Below are positions 21,060-33,791 of a DNA stretch of 64,000 bases, one piece after another. A program made the translations under genes and the position numbers. The notes beneath the pieces were generated by a model that was not told the DNA's origin, ran no database searches, and was given only the letters and a program-made list of their open reading frames with translations. The DNA comes from Cordia subcordata (lineage: Eukaryota > Streptophyta > Magnoliopsida > Boraginales > Cordiaceae). Location of the stretch: positions 2,584,501-2,648,500 of the forward strand of contig JAPTOF010000009.1 of NCBI GenBank assembly GCA_028554755.1. Direction: 5' to 3'. How positions within the stretch are numbered: position 1 is the first letter of the stretch; each line of letters begins with the position of its first letter.

Positions 21060-21480
21060 GGTGAGAATGGTAGGCTTGGATGTTAGCTATGAAGTTGAGT
21101 TTGTGCCAAGTGCTAAGGAAGGGTACACTGTGATCACATGCTACTAAACTTTCCCTAGGTAAAGAGCATGCTCTTGTTATATCCAATCACAGAACTGATA
21201 TTGACGGGCTGGTTAGATGGCTTTTAGCCAAGTTTGCACTTCGTTTATTTCTTGTTAAGGAATTTAGGGAGTATTATGCATAATACACAAGGCATGCTAC
21301 TACCTAAGTCTTCTTCTTGAATAGCACATAACAGAACTATCAAGTTAGAGAATTGTACACGAGTATTGCTTTGACCCAATCTTATCTAATTGATTGCATG
21401 GTCTTCAATGATGGAGATCTAGATGCCTTGGCAGCATGTTAGCCGTGATGAAAAAATATCAAAGCTCCTCCAGTAAGTAT
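21060..21480 (+). pseudogene. fragment of a plant LPAT2-type 1-acyl-glycerol-3-phosphate acyltransferase gene
   Basis: At 21158-21232 the frame reads [19 protein letters not shown], then RWLLAK. This is the acyltransferase NHX4D catalytic block of plant LPAT2-type enzymes; from memory, intact proteins have W where this has G. At 21415-21474 a second block reads RSRCLGSMLAVMKK, which follows directly in LPAT2 (RSGCLGSALAVMKKSSKFLP from memory). The 182-bp gap matches an intron. A one-base loss after AVMKK shifts the frame, and a GTAAGT donor-like site follows the second block. Upstream codons contain a stop. No other LPAT exons were recognised nearby. It is a non-processed, truncated gene fragment, since the intron is retained. 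Intact LPAT would make phosphatidic acid at the ER. Confidence 0.8.
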
Positions 21481-22491
21481 TTTTACCCAAGCTTTGATAT
21501 TCAAGTATTGATAGGCAATTTTCACCCTTGGTTCAACGGAAGAAAACAATTCTTAGTTTAAGACTCAAACTAATATCATGAATCTTGCAATCTATTGAGC
21601 TTCTTTACGTAATGGTGGAAAAATATTGATATTGAAGTGAGTATATATGAGGGTTTTCTTTTTCTCTTTTCATGGGAGAAAGGAGGTGACTGCAAATACG
21701 TGCTTGTTCAGGATAAAGTTTTGGTAATTTTTAATAATACCTCTAACTCCTTTTTGTTCTTCTTTTCCTCATGTCAAGGACTTGTACAAAAGACAAGAAA
21801 TATGGAGCTACAAAAGAACAAATAATTTCTACCAGCTACAAGATTGGGAAGCTTAAAAAGGTAGTGCTTATAGTTGACAACCAAACTTCCAAGTGAAAGA
21901 AGCTTGTCTATAGGTCTAAGACCAAGCCTTTTAATTGAAAGCTCCCAAGCAATTTTCTAGGGTTCAAGGCTCAAATCAAAAGAGAAATTACAGTTTATTA
22001 ACATAATTTTCAGTTTCATATAATTATAAATTTGGCTTGATTGAGGGATTTCATTCATATTATTATTATTATTTTTTGTTTACCAAGTTTTGCTATTGGG
22101 TTGTTTGATAATCTAGTGAAAAACATTATAAAAATGCATATGGATGTAGCAGAACATATAAAGCTATTACACAATGGCTTGAAATGTGTGAAATGAGGAC
22201 AATATATATTTATTTGCTAGCTATTGATACATTTGTAATATTTGTGTAAATTTGTCCTGTTCTTGCTTTTCTCTTCGATGAATCTTAATGTGCATTTGAT
22301 GAAATTGTTCTGTCTTTACATGAAAAATGTTACCACTGTAAGGTTATCCTCAAAGCCTAAAGATTAATGGTTTATCTCACACATTCATTCTTAATAATAC
22401 ATTACAATTCTTTATCATTTCATCTTTTTATCTCTTTTGTTTTCATACTATAAGCGTAATTAATGCCAAGGCTAGAGGGGGCGAAAATTGT
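21481..22491. other. intergenic DNA between the LPAT fragment and the second direct repeat
   Basis: AT-rich. No further LPAT exons or other protein motifs were seen on either strand. Confidence 0.5.
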
Positions 22492-22672
22492 TAGCATGTC
22501 TTTCACTGGTGTGAACTTGCCCCATTCATAGATCTAAACGTGTCGGTGACAAGTTGTAACTATATCGTTTATCAATTATGAATATATAGTGTAAAACTTT
22601 TGAATGTAGTGTAAAAGTAGTAAAAGATTAAACTTATGAATGTATAGTATAAAAATTGTGAATAATTAAAAG
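22492..22672 (+). repeat. dispersed direct repeat, copy 2 (about 180 bp)
   Basis: Same phrases as 20837-21006. Together the two copies bracket the acyltransferase fragment. Confidence 0.75.
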
Positions 22673-22827
22673 TATTTAAACATAAACTATTAAAATTGTT
22701 AACATTTGTTTGGAAATAATTGTAAAAAATTAAAATTGTAAACATATAAAAATTTTGAATTTTCTAAAGAATTTTTAAGAATTTTTTTCAATTTAAGAAT
22801 TCTAAAAAAATGAAGAGAAGAAAAGAT

Positions 22828-24470
22828 TTGATCCAGTCTCATTTAAGAGAAGAAAAGATTTTTTGGAGGCCTACAAGAGCAATTTACAGAAGATTCTAAG
22901 CAATTGAAGTTGAAAATGGGTCATAATTTGAGTTGGGCTAATTTAATGGAGAAGTATTGGGCTCAAATATATGGATCAACTCATAGAAAACAATGAACTT
23001 TAGCCTTTCTTGCAACTAAAGTCGTTGGAGAATGAATATAACAAGTGACCTTCGTGTTAATTTTTGGAAAGTTTTTCCCGTTAGACCAGTTTTGATATTT
23101 TGCTCATAACTCCAACTCCAGAGGTCAAAATAACATGATTCTTGGACCATTGGACTCCTAAGAGGCAAGGCTACAATTCTTATGAAGACCATCTTTCCAA
23201 ATTCAAGGGAGATCAAGGTGAAAAATCAGTCACAACATGTTTAGAAAATTCATGTCACTTGCTGGACACATTTCGGTATTTTGGGCATTACTCGGGCTCA
23301 AAGGTCCAAATAAGGTGATTCTTACAGTTATAGAAAGCTAATTCATACAGCTACAACTTTACTATTTTGAGTTTAGCCCATATTTGCCTTTAAGATGGTA
23401 AAAAACGTTGGTCAAAGGAGAGCATAAAAACTAGTAGTGATTTCCTAATCCAGGTCTGATTTGAAAAGGTATTTGATACCATTATAAAGACCCACAATAC
23501 ACAACAAAAAAAGGAGGACTCCAACCTTAGAATTTGTAGAAGATTAAATTGAAGAAAAAGTTAGGGAGCAGCTCCTGAAGAGAATTGGAGACAAAGAACT
23601 TCATCAACTTATTTGTCTAGGAATAATACGATGAGTTTTTCCGTTCTCAATTTCTTTTCAATTTTTGCTTTGAACTTAATTATGAACTAAACCCCCATGA
23701 TTCAGGGTGATAGTTAATGGTTATTTTTATTCATGTTCAGATTCTTGGGATTTATTTGATTATTCGTATTTGTGCTTATTGCATATTAAATTCATTGTTA
23801 ATCATTATTATGCTTGTAGCTAATTTTTGTTAGTCAAGAATTTATACTTTTTTCCATATAGGAATCTTGTAGGTTCTTCTGGGTATGAATATAGATCAAT
23901 TAACAGAACTAGTTTTAATTAATTGTTTCAAGATTGAGATAGGTTATGCTACTGAGATAGCCTATACCTTTATAGTCTCAATTAATTTTCTAGGATCTGT
24001 GAGATTAATTAATTAAAGAAAAGTGAAAGATAATTTATGCCATTGAGATAGATTATGCCTCAATAGCTTTAGTTAATTAATCTAGGTGAATTAGAGCTTG
24101 TAGTCTTATCCCTTGTGCTTAATTGGAAATCCTGAAGTTGACGAACATGAATAGGACAATTTTCTGGCTATCACCCTGAATCGCAAATTCCATAGATCTA
24201 ATTCTCACAAATTTGTGGTTGAGTTCCATTATTTTCTTTTAATTGTTTTATTCTGTTAATTTTCTCTTTGATTGAGTTTAATTTAAAAATTGTCTCTCTC
24301 GTAGTGCTTTGTTTAAATATTTAAAATTCTTTGTTTTTAGTTTTAGGTTTTTTTAGTTTTTTTCCTCTTTTCAATTCCTGACAGCAATCCCGATTCCCTG
24401 TAGTTCAGCCCTCTAGTCGCGTTAGCATGATAAAGAGGAAAATTTTTATATTTTGTCATTGACTATTTCA
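22828..24470 (+). repeat. 5' LTR of the Athila/Tat-type element (start truncated)
   Basis: Begins at tttgatccagtctc, which corresponds to a point 90 bp inside the 3' LTR start at 28344, so the first ~90 bp are missing. The 3' limit is uncertain (about 24390-24520), because no clear tRNA-Asp primer site remains; the expected TGGCGCC phrase is absent. Confidence 0.75.
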
Positions 24471-24657
24471 GTTGATTTTATTTGGCCATACAACGACGTG
24501 GTCAAATTTTGATTTTATTTTTCTTTTTTGGTGGAATTTAGTTGTTAGTTAGTTTTTTGTATTATTATTATTGTTTTTATTCTTGTCATTTTTTAGCTTT
24601 TATTTTGGTCTAATTCATTTGTTTTGGACTTTAATTGGCTTACTTTATTGTTTGCAC

Positions 24658-26130
24658 ATGACTAATAATCAACCTCGGGCTATTAGGGACTTCGTTATTC
24701 CTGGGAATTATGATGTACCACCTAGCATTGCACCACCGGATGTTGGAGATGCCACTTTTGAAATTAAGCCCCACTTTTTGCAGATGCTTCCCATATATTT
24801 ACGACCTTAATAATGAAAATCCCTACCATTATTTGAATGAATTTCTTGAGGTATGTTCAACTTTTAGAGTTAGGGGAATTGATCATGATGCACTTGAACT
24901 TAGGATTTTCCCTTTTTCTTTGAAAGATAAAGCAAAATATTGGCTTCATTCACTCTAAGCAGGAGAAATTACCACAGGGCTCAATTGAAAAGTAAATTCT
25001 TAGAAAGGTATTTTCCTATGGCTAAGACTACCTCAATTAGAAACGCCATCACAAATTTTAGCCAACAAGATAATGAAGCATTACATGAGAGTTGGGAGAG
25101 ATTTAATAACTTGCTGCGTGGTTGCCCGCATCATGATGTACCTAAATGGCAATTAGTTGAGGCTTTCTACCATGGTTTATCTAAGAGAAATCAACAAATG
25201 GTTGATGCTTCATGTGGAGGGATGTTCTTATAGAAGAATGAGAATGAGGCTTAGGAGGTATTTGAGTGTTTAAGTGACAACTCAAAACAATATGCATCTT
25301 TTGCACGAAGTGGTGAGCACAGAGGGGTTAAGAAAGGGACCTAAGAGATTGCACCCAATCATGATCTTGCATTGAGAGTTGATGCTATAACTAGGAAGCT
25401 TGATCAGTTATTAGCAACACAAAAGAAACCAATGCATGCTATAGGTGTAAATTTGGGAAAATAATGTGCTTTATGTGATAGTCCTACTCATGCATTGATT
25501 AATTGTCCTATGGCTAGTAAATTTCTTGAATTTGTGCAAGTGCACGTTAATGCTGCTCAGGGCTAAGCACAGAGTATTTCTTATGCGAATACTTACAATC
25601 CTAGTAGACCTAACCATCCTAACTTTTATGGTATGTCTCGACCTCCTAGTTTTCAACTTGGGCTAAGGTATGCTCCTCTTCCACCCCCTCCTTCTATGCC
25701 TACTAGTCAATTTAGTTCTAGTTTTGAGGATAAAGTTTTAAAGGCTTTGCAGAAATTGGATGATCATACTCAATTGTTGCACTGGCACCCACAATCCATA
25801 GCTAAACTAGAGCAATAAATGAGTCAATTTGCTAATACCGTACCATTTGTAACAAAGTTAGAGTTACAAATGGGTCAAATTGCGAGTGCATTAGCAAGAC
25901 TTGAGGATAGATTACCAGTACAAATCATAGAGAATCCTAAGAGACATGAACATGTGGATGCAATCATGGTACCTAGGGATGGAAAGCAAGTGGATAATAG
26001 GATGAATCTAGATGCACCACATAGGCAAGTGAGCATAAAGGACAAAGAGAAAATAGATGATTCATATGCGAGTGACTCTAGAGAATTAAATGACACTACT
26101 ATTCCTTTATCAAAAACACAATATGCCCTT
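24658..26130 (+). pseudogene. gag, Athila/Tat-type
   Basis: MTNNQPRAIRDFVIPGNYDV starts at 24658. A frameshift near 24795 leads to NENPYHYLNEFLEVC and FPFSLKDKAKYWLHSL, then a TAA (24956) and a one-base deletion. ITNFSQQDNEALHESWERF and NLLRGCPHHDVPKWQLV follow to a stop at 25231. The knuckle CALCDSPTHALINC (CX2CX4HX4C) lies at about 25467. A coiled linker (MGQIASALARLEDRLP) extends to a stop near 26130. Stops and frame changes make it non-functional. Confidence 0.85.
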
Positions 26131-26309
26131 TGAGCACCGTTTCCTCAAGCCTTAGGTAGGGACAAAGAAAAAGAATCTAAGAAGAACACAATTTTGGAGA
26201 CTTTTAAGTATGCGGATATTAATTTGCCTCTTCTGGAAGTGATTAAACAGATTCCTGCATATGCTAAGTTCTTGAAGGATTTAGGCACTCAAAAGCGTAG
26301 GATCTAAGC

Positions 26310-26942
26310 ACATGTTCCTAAGAAAGTAAGGCTAACTGAGGCGGTTAGTAGTATTCTTTCTTCTCCAACTCCACTTGAACGTAAAGATCCAGGGGCTTTC
26401 ACTATTCCATTCTTTCTAGGTGAGCATCGCATTGATAGAGCACTCATTGACTTAGGTGCTAGTGTTAATATTTTACCTTTTGCGATTTATGAGCAACTGG
26501 GTTTGAAGGGGATGAATCCAACCCCTATTACACTTCAATTGGCAGATAGATCCATTATGGTACCTAGAGGAATAGTGGAAAATGTGCTTATTGAGGTTGA
26601 TAAATTCTTATTTCCTGTGGACTTTATTGTTTTGGATATTGAGCATTCAGATTTTAAACAGAGTTATACGACTGTGATCTTAGGTCGACCATTCTTGGCC
26701 ATAGCCAATGCAAAGATAGACTGTAGAAATGGCCTAATGAAGGTGTCTTTTGGCAATAGAAAGGCTAAGATTTTGGTTAATAGTTTGGGGACCAATTTAG
26801 AGAGATTAGAGACTTATGAGGATGATGAAAGTCTTAAAGATAATTGTATCCCTGTAAAAGTTGGTTCACATAGTGGTTCACATATAGTAGGACATAACGC
26901 TTATAGGGATGGTTGTTTAGAAGTCTCTAGGAATCCTGGTTA
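26310..26942 (+). pseudogene. retroviral-type aspartic protease (Athila/Tat lineage)
   Basis: The active site reads RALIDLGASVNILPF, with the catalytic Asp at 26449-26451. DLGAS instead of DTGA/DSGA is usual in Athila/Tat proteases. The frame is open to LGRPFLAIANAKIDCRNG and on to a TAA at about 26942. This is the only pol domain left in the element. Its own frame is intact, but the gag frame that would deliver it is broken. Confidence 0.82.
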
Positions 26943-28343
26943 ACAGGATTTGGCTATGTGTCATTTGGCTGAAGACGTTAAACTTAGCGCTTTCTAGGAG
27001 GTAACCTAGGATATTTGAGTAGATTTATTTACTTATTTTTTGTTTGTGTTTTTCTTAAACTTTGTTTTGTTATGATATTTTTGTTTTTCTTATTGTTTTT
27101 GTGAGTCGGCTTAAGCGCCTCCCAAAGTTCGGAGCCTTTGTATGGGGATGTAAATAGGGTTGGCTGGAAAAAATTTGAAAAAATGAAGAAGAACCAAGAA
27201 AAAAAATTTTGTTTGTTTTAAGAAAACTCATCGATTATTCCTATCTTTGTCTTTTGTGTTTAACTGAAGATGCTCTCATTTGTGAGGAAGGTATATGTTT
27301 TGTAGGATTGTGAAGTGAATGCGAAAAAACTGTTATCTAAGGTTGAGTGCATCGTTTTATTGGTATCATCCATTAGGTTGTTTCGTTCTAACTCTTTCCT
27401 TTTAATGTTTAATGTTTCTTGCAATAAGGACATTGCAAGATTTGGGTTTGGGGGTGAGGGTGAGAATAAACAACAATGTGTTTTTATGATTACGTGTCAA
27501 TAAGGTGAAAAAATAGAGTAAATTTGAAAATTTTTGACATGTATGAGCTTGAATTGCACAGGTGACTTTGATTTGATAGTGAGACTTGCATGATTGGTGA
27601 GTGAATTTGTTGGTGTAGTTGTCCTATCTTTGCTATAAATCCTTCATTGCTTACTTTGATTATGTCATTTTATGTAAGCGTCATAAGGGTGATTAATAGA
27701 GAGAAGAAGGCGACTATGTAAGCCTGCGTTAGACCTGGTAGAAAGTTTGTTGAAGTGCTACTTTGTGGTAATATCATTTTTTTTGTTGTGTTTCCTTATT
27801 CAGAAAAAGAAAAAAAGGAGAAAAAAAAGAGAGAAAAAAAACCAAAAGGCAAAAGCATGAAAAGTGAAAAAGTCAAAAGAAAAAGTGTGAACAAGTGTCA
27901 AAATGACACAATTGTTATTCATGTGTACTCGATTATTATGCCGTGATATTCTGAAAAGTGAAAAGAGTGAAAAGTAGAAAAAAGTGAAAAAAAGTTGAAA
28001 AAAATGAAAAAATGAGTTAAAAAAAATTGTGGGGACAACACTTTGCTCTTGATATGAAATGAAGAATCAGGGTCTAGTAAAGTTTTGGGGAGCTAATTTC
28101 CTATTCTTGTTAATTACCTGATATGCTTAAATTGGCTAAAAGGAGTGACATGATTAAAGTTGAGTAATTGAGGGGTATATCCCTAGTAAGTGCTGCGCTG
28201 TGTGCATGCTTGACTATGTGATTTTCATCTCATTATTGGTTCATTGTTGTCTATGTGGTTCTTCTCATTGCACTTAACTAAATATCTTCTTGAGTTTATT
28301 TGTTCCTTTGCTTGAGGACAAGCAAAGAGTGAGTTTGGGAGTG
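26943..28343 (+). other. non-coding 3' region of the gypsy element, with polypurine tract
   Basis: Contains the post-pol phrase ggaggtaacc, a long aaaaag-rich stretch (27798-28025), then gcttgaggacaagcaaag and the purine tract gtgagtttgggagtg directly before the 3' LTR at 28344. This arrangement is typical of Athila/Tat elements. Confidence 0.75.
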
Positions 28344-29243
28344 TGATGTATCGTCATATTTTGTAATAAATTCTACTATTTTGCATGTGATTACATAGAC
28401 CAAAGTGATTAAGTGATTCATTTTGTAAATTATTTGATCCAGTCTCGTTCAAGAGAAGAAAAGATTTTTTAGAGGCCTACAAGAGTAATTTACAGAAGAT
28501 TCTAAGCAATTGAAGTTGAAGATAGGTCATAATTTGAGTAGGGCTAATTTAATGGAGAAGTATTGGCCTTAAATATATGGATCAAGGATCAATTTCTCAT
28601 AGAAAACAAGGAACTTTGGTCTTTCTTGCAAATAAAGTCATCGGTGAATGAATATGACAAGTGACCTTTGTGTCAATTTTTGAAAAAATTTTCCTATTAA
28701 ACCAGTTTTGGTATTTTGCTCATAACTCGAACTCCAGAGGTCAAAATCATGTGATTCTTGGCCGTTGGACTCCTAAGATGTAGGGCTACAATTCTTATGA
28801 AGACCATCTTTCCAAATTCAAGGGAGATCAAGGTGAAAAATCAGTCACAACACGTTTAGAAAATTCATGTCACCTGCTGGGCACATTTCGGTATTTTGGG
28901 CATAACTCAAGCTCAGAGGTCCAAATAAGGTGATTCTTACGGTTATAGAAAGCTAATTCATATATCTACAACTTTCCTATCTTGAGTTTAGCCTAGATTT
29001 GCCTTTAAGATGGTAAAAAACGTTGGTCAAAGGAAAGCATAAAAACTGGTAGTGATTTCCTAATCCAGGTGGGATTTGGAAAGGAATTTGATACCATTAT
29101 AAACACCCACAATACACAACAAAAAAAAAAGAAGACTCCAACCTTAGAATTTGCAAAAGATTAAAGTGAAGAAAAAGTTGAGGAGTAGCTCTTGAAGAGA
29201 ATTGAAGACAAAAAATTTCATCAACTTATTTGTCTAGGAATAA
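28344..29243 (+). repeat. 3' LTR of the Athila/Tat-type element (end truncated)
   Basis: Starts TGATGTATCGTCATATTTTG after the purine tract. Homology to the 5' LTR stops at 29243, after ttgtctaggaataa, where unrelated sequence begins. About half of the LTR is missing. Confidence 0.82.
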
Positions 29244-32200
29244 ATTCAAGACAAACCCAAAACTCAAAACATATGGATTGTTAACTGGCATTTCTAAAAA
29301 TCTTAAGTCAAGCATAATTCTAGTTGGAAAAGAAGAAGAAGGGGGGCAAGACTAGTCATAAATTGGTCTGGGATCTAATCATCTTTCTAGGAAAAAAAAA
29401 ATGAACTTTTTTCTCTTCTTCTCCATCAGTCATTTGTGATCTGTGAACACCGCCTCCCTTTATCTATTTTACCAAAATAGTTCATCCTCACCCTACCCAA
29501 AAACACGTTCACAACTTTCATAAAAAAATATTCTTAAACTTTGAACCCAATGTTCACAAAGTACAACCACAAAATAAGCACGAACTCCTAATTCTCCTCC
29601 TTCTTGGCAAATGTGTGCTCGGGTCTCTAAACAAAAAGAAAAAGGAGTAAAGGCACTGTGAGATTCGAAGCAAAACTCTGATTTAATTTGTTTAAATGTG
29701 AAACCAAGCACCCTCTAATATGAAAATCTCCTATAACAAACAACCAATCTGATAAGAATATCGAAATTTATTGTACTAAAAAATTAATTTAAGCAAAGAT
29801 GTCTCCCACAACGCAACACAACACACACTGGACACGCACAACACACGACACAACACAACACCATCATACACCACCACACATATGACTCACACCAAACAAA
29901 TTTGATATCCCCCAAGTAGGAAGATTGATAAAGGATTGATGGATCAGGAAGTGTCGTTGGAGAAAGCGAAGAAGATGGAGTGAGAGAGAATGAGGGAGAG
30001 AGATCAAGTGCATGACTAGAGGAGAGAGAAGTTTTTTTTTTTAAATATATACAAGGCACGTGTCTTTCACGCATTGGGTGGTGTATTGTTCTCATGAGAT
30101 ATACAATTCTTAGGGTGCATGATATTATTTGCATTATTGCTACAATAGGAAGGAATAGAGTAAGGGATGCTTACATTTTTGTTCTAAGACACATAAATAG
30201 CCTTCTATTATACTAAAATAGCTACTACTACATATTTTCTTTCCTGCTCATTTTCTGCTACTTCTAAATTATGTCATATTTTAGTGTTACCATCAATTGG
30301 ATTAATCTTCACAATGGCCTAGAATTTTTTCCTCAATTTAATTCCCCTCTTGTTGCGATTTATTATTTTGGCCTCAACAATTTATTTCTTTTTCCAATTT
30401 ATAATTTTTCTTAATATTAATTGTTAATAAATAACAAATAATCTTCTTTTCAAGATTATTGAAATAATTATACAGATACTTATAAATTTATTTATATATA
30501 TAGTTATTTTATAACTCACCCTGTGTAGGGGACGTGATAAAAATCTAGTTGCTCAATATTTAAGGTACTATGAGCCGTTCTTCCCTTGAGGAGCACGAAA
30601 TCAATTTGTCAAGATGAGGATGAGGGCCAAAACTGGTACCCTCGAAATAAAGCTAACTTTTTGAAAAGTATATCTCTTTAAAAATAATTTGAAACTTTAA
30701 TAACTCAATTTCTATAAAATAATTTAAATATATTAGAATTATTTTTTTAAATTTTAATTGAGAATTATTTTTTACAAAATTAATTTCAATTTAAAAAAAA
30801 ATTTCAAAATAATTTTATTCTTGGACAAATTTTTTTAAAATAATTTTATTTTTTTGAAAAATAAATTTAAAAAATAATTGTAATTTTCATAATTTATTTT
30901 TATTAAAAATAATTTTAATGAGTACATATTTTTTTAGAAAAATTCTACTAAGTGCTTTTACTTTTACCAAAATGTAAATAAAAGTCTTTGAAAACCTATT
31001 GTCACCATATGAGAAAACGACTTTTTTTTGTTTACTAAAGTTGCAAAAATTTATGTTTTTCAAGAAAACGAGAATCAAAATAAACAATCTTGTTTCTAAA
31101 TCTTTATCAACAAAAAAAAAAAGTCACTACAATGATATTTTTAAATGGATAGTAGTGAGTCTTGAACCTGAGACATTTCTATATCTAGACTCTAATATCG
31201 TCTTAGAGTTACCACTTCATCTAAAAGTTTAAACTTCTGTAAAAAAAAAAGTATACTAATTTATTTTTTTTAATTGTACTAAACAAGATCCATAGATTAC
31301 AAGTAAATAATCTGCATGCTTAGTGTTATTTTTATACTGACTGAGTCAATATATGCTACTGTCTTGAGCTCCTCGTTAGTACATGAGAAAAGGATGTTTG
31401 CATTATTAAACTATTATATGCGACATAGGGAAAAAAAAACAAAAAGATTATACTAGGATATGTTTTGGTTTTTTCACTCCTTGCAAATATCTGTTAATTA
31501 AATAAGACAATTTTTTATATTAATAAATTATGAGTTTCAAAATTACGATATAAAATATTAGACTGCTTTACCTATCACAATTTGACTTAAGGACGAAAAC
31601 TAATGTTTCCTAACGGTGTCGTACATAACTTAATATGATGAATTCTTTATCATGTAGCGTCTTATGACAAAATATCCCAAACGAAAATTTTGCCAGTTCC
31701 TACTTTACCAAATAAGATCTTGAACTACTCCTTTTGATACCAATTGATTTTAATATAGAACTTATAATTATTTCCAAGCGTGAGGTCCCGGGTTTAATCC
31801 CATCGAGTGGGAGGTTTAACCAAAGAAAAAAAAAAACTTATAATTATTATTTGATACATGGTATTAGAGTTGAGCCATTGGTCCAATCTTATTTATCACG
31901 TATATCGATCCATGTGTGGCCGTTACTGCGCCTTGATCCAGTCTTGTTCATCATGTCATCAATTGAGGCCAATCTTCTTCATCATGTATCCACCCATCTG
32001 ATTCAATTCTATCGTCAATTTAATTTTGCTTTACAATATATTCTTAACTCAATTTAGTTCTATATATCTCCAACTCGTTTTGTGTCATCAATATGGGTTA
32101 TACGTGAATGTGTATTACAATATACGCTTATTGTACGTGAAAAAATTACAAAGAATTCACCTTCTAAAATTTTAAATTCACCAAGCAATTTTAAGATGGA

Positions 32201-32740
32201 ACTCCACATTCTTAACACGGTAAATTTTGTCAAATAGCACTAATATAACTTTCACGTAATGAGTCATTTAAATTGGACATTATATAAAGATTAATTTAGT
32301 GTATAAAATTTTCGCTATTTGTTGACAGAATAAAACGGAAAGATAATGCCCAGTCATGAAGGCTATACAGCCAAACAAGTCAAAGAGCAGTTGGCTCATT
32401 ATCTCTACGTGAAACCTCTGAAAAATTCGCATAAATTTCAAGCTGTCTTTCTGGTTGGATTAAGCTGTTTCTCCCTTACAACTATTTAGCATGACAGAGA
32501 TATTTCTGTATACCATTCCAGGTTCAGATTTGCAGAACAGTTCAATACTGCATAACTTATTCTATAATGATATTTCTGCCGAGGGCAATATAATAGGGTA
32601 AAAACCCGTATAATATTATAGCAAATGTAGTTCTCAATTAGCCGATGTATACCTATAAGTTTCTTTCTCCTCTTTGTCTCCACTCTCTCTCCATTTACTC
32701 AAAGCACTAAAGAAAACTAGTGAAAATAAAAATAACAAAA
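29244..32740. other. AT-rich non-coding stretch
   Basis: No gene was recognised. It includes an aca/cac-rich low-complexity tract at about 29805-29880. Two phrases resemble degenerate copia primer-site surroundings: gataccaattgat near 31736 and catggtattagagttgagcc near 31857. The phrase gaggtcccgggtttaatccc near 31783 faintly resembles a pol III B box. None is strong enough for a firm call. Confidence 0.5.
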
Positions 32741-33053
32741 CCCCATTTGGCTTTACGTATTTGAATGTTCTTATAAGTAATTAGTGATTGTCAATAACTT
32801 TTTACGTTTATAAACTAATGATAAGTAAAAAAAATATTTATATAATATGTACTTTTAAATTGTTGACATGTTTGATAAGTAAATATTTATAAATAGTAAC
32901 ACTAGATAAAATGACTAAAAAGAATGTTTTATTAATGAATATTGTACAACATTAATGATAAGAAAGTCTTTTATTTGGTCAAAAGAAGTTACTCAAAAGT
33001 AGGTAAAAAAAGTATGAGGAGTGCTTTTATAAATAAGAATGGCCAAATGTGTT
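32741..33053. mobile_element. possible MITE (imperfect terminal inverted repeats)
   Basis: Left end ccccatttggctttacgtattt and the reverse complement of the right end (acacatttggccattcttattt) pair imperfectly across a 313-bp AT-rich interior. No clear target duplication was seen. A hAT-like origin is only a guess. Confidence 0.4.
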
Positions 33054-33376
33054 ATTTTTAATTTTATTTTTATTTTTTGTTTATAGACCCCTTGTGTTTA
33101 GATATAATTATACCGTTCATTCCTAAATTTACGAAACTACAATTGAGACTCTATATTTTTCCAAAACTTGCACGTTTGATCCCTCTGGTACAATTTCTAT
33201 CCATTTTGACGAGAGGTGTCTAACACGCGCCAAAAAATGATAGTAGGCTTCGTTTTTTGCCCTTAATTGTACATATACCCCTTGTATTTTCTTTTCTTTT
33301 CTTTCTCTTTTTTTTTATTTTCATCATGTTTTAAAAATTAAAATTAAAAATAGAAAAATATCATCTTCTCCGCCAA

Positions 33377-33530
33377 CCCCCCTCCCCCGGCCTGAGGCTG
33401 CCACCCCTTCCCAATCAACCGCAACCCTGTCATCCCTTCCCAATCAACCCCACCCCTGCCACCCCCTTCCATTAGCCCACGCCCTTGCTATCAGCCCCCT
33501 TGTTGCCACCCCTCCCCTACCACCTCCACC
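33377..33530. repeat. C-rich low-complexity tract
   Basis: Runs of C with ccaccc and caacccc units (plus strand), inside the outer TIR element. On the minus strand it is G-rich and could fold into quadruplexes. Confidence 0.85.
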
Positions 33531-33791
33531 AATTTTTTTTTTTTTTTTTTGCTTTTTCCTCTTTTGCACCTTTGAATGTAATGCATGCCACTCTAAAGGT
33601 GTAGTAGGAAAGACCAGGTAATCCACAAAATTATTCTACTAGTTTCCCAAGATCCATTTTAACATATTAAAGATTTAGAAAACTCAATTCTGGATTCTTA
33701 GTTTTTATAATAAAAAATTTAATATTTTGGTGGCGGTGATGGAGGTGGGGGTGGTGATGGTGGCAAGTGACAGGGCTAGGAGTTTTTTTTG

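Larger units (their letters stand above)
22828..29243 (+). mobile_element. Ty3/gypsy Athila/Tat-type element, internally deleted (LTR-gag-PR-LTR)
   Basis: The 5' LTR begins, truncated, at 22828. Gag starts at 24658 and protease is at about 26310-26942. A non-coding 3' region with an A-rich tract (27798-28025) follows, then a purine tract and the 3' LTR from 28344 to 29243 (truncated). LTR identity is evident over about 800 bp (22828-23627 against 28434-29243). There is no RT, RNase H or integrase: protease is followed at once by the 3' region phrase aaacttagcgctttctaggaggtaacc, which normally comes after pol in these elements. Gag has several stops and frameshifts. Confidence 0.88.

Noticed and set aside
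29784..30134. 116-codon minus-strand frame
   Set aside because: Mostly translation of aca/cac low-complexity DNA (Cys/Val-rich), with no domain.
31720..31870. SINE or tRNA-like sequence (gggtttaatccc resembling a pol III B box)
   Set aside because: No matching A box at proper spacing and no clear element ends. Kept only as a remark.
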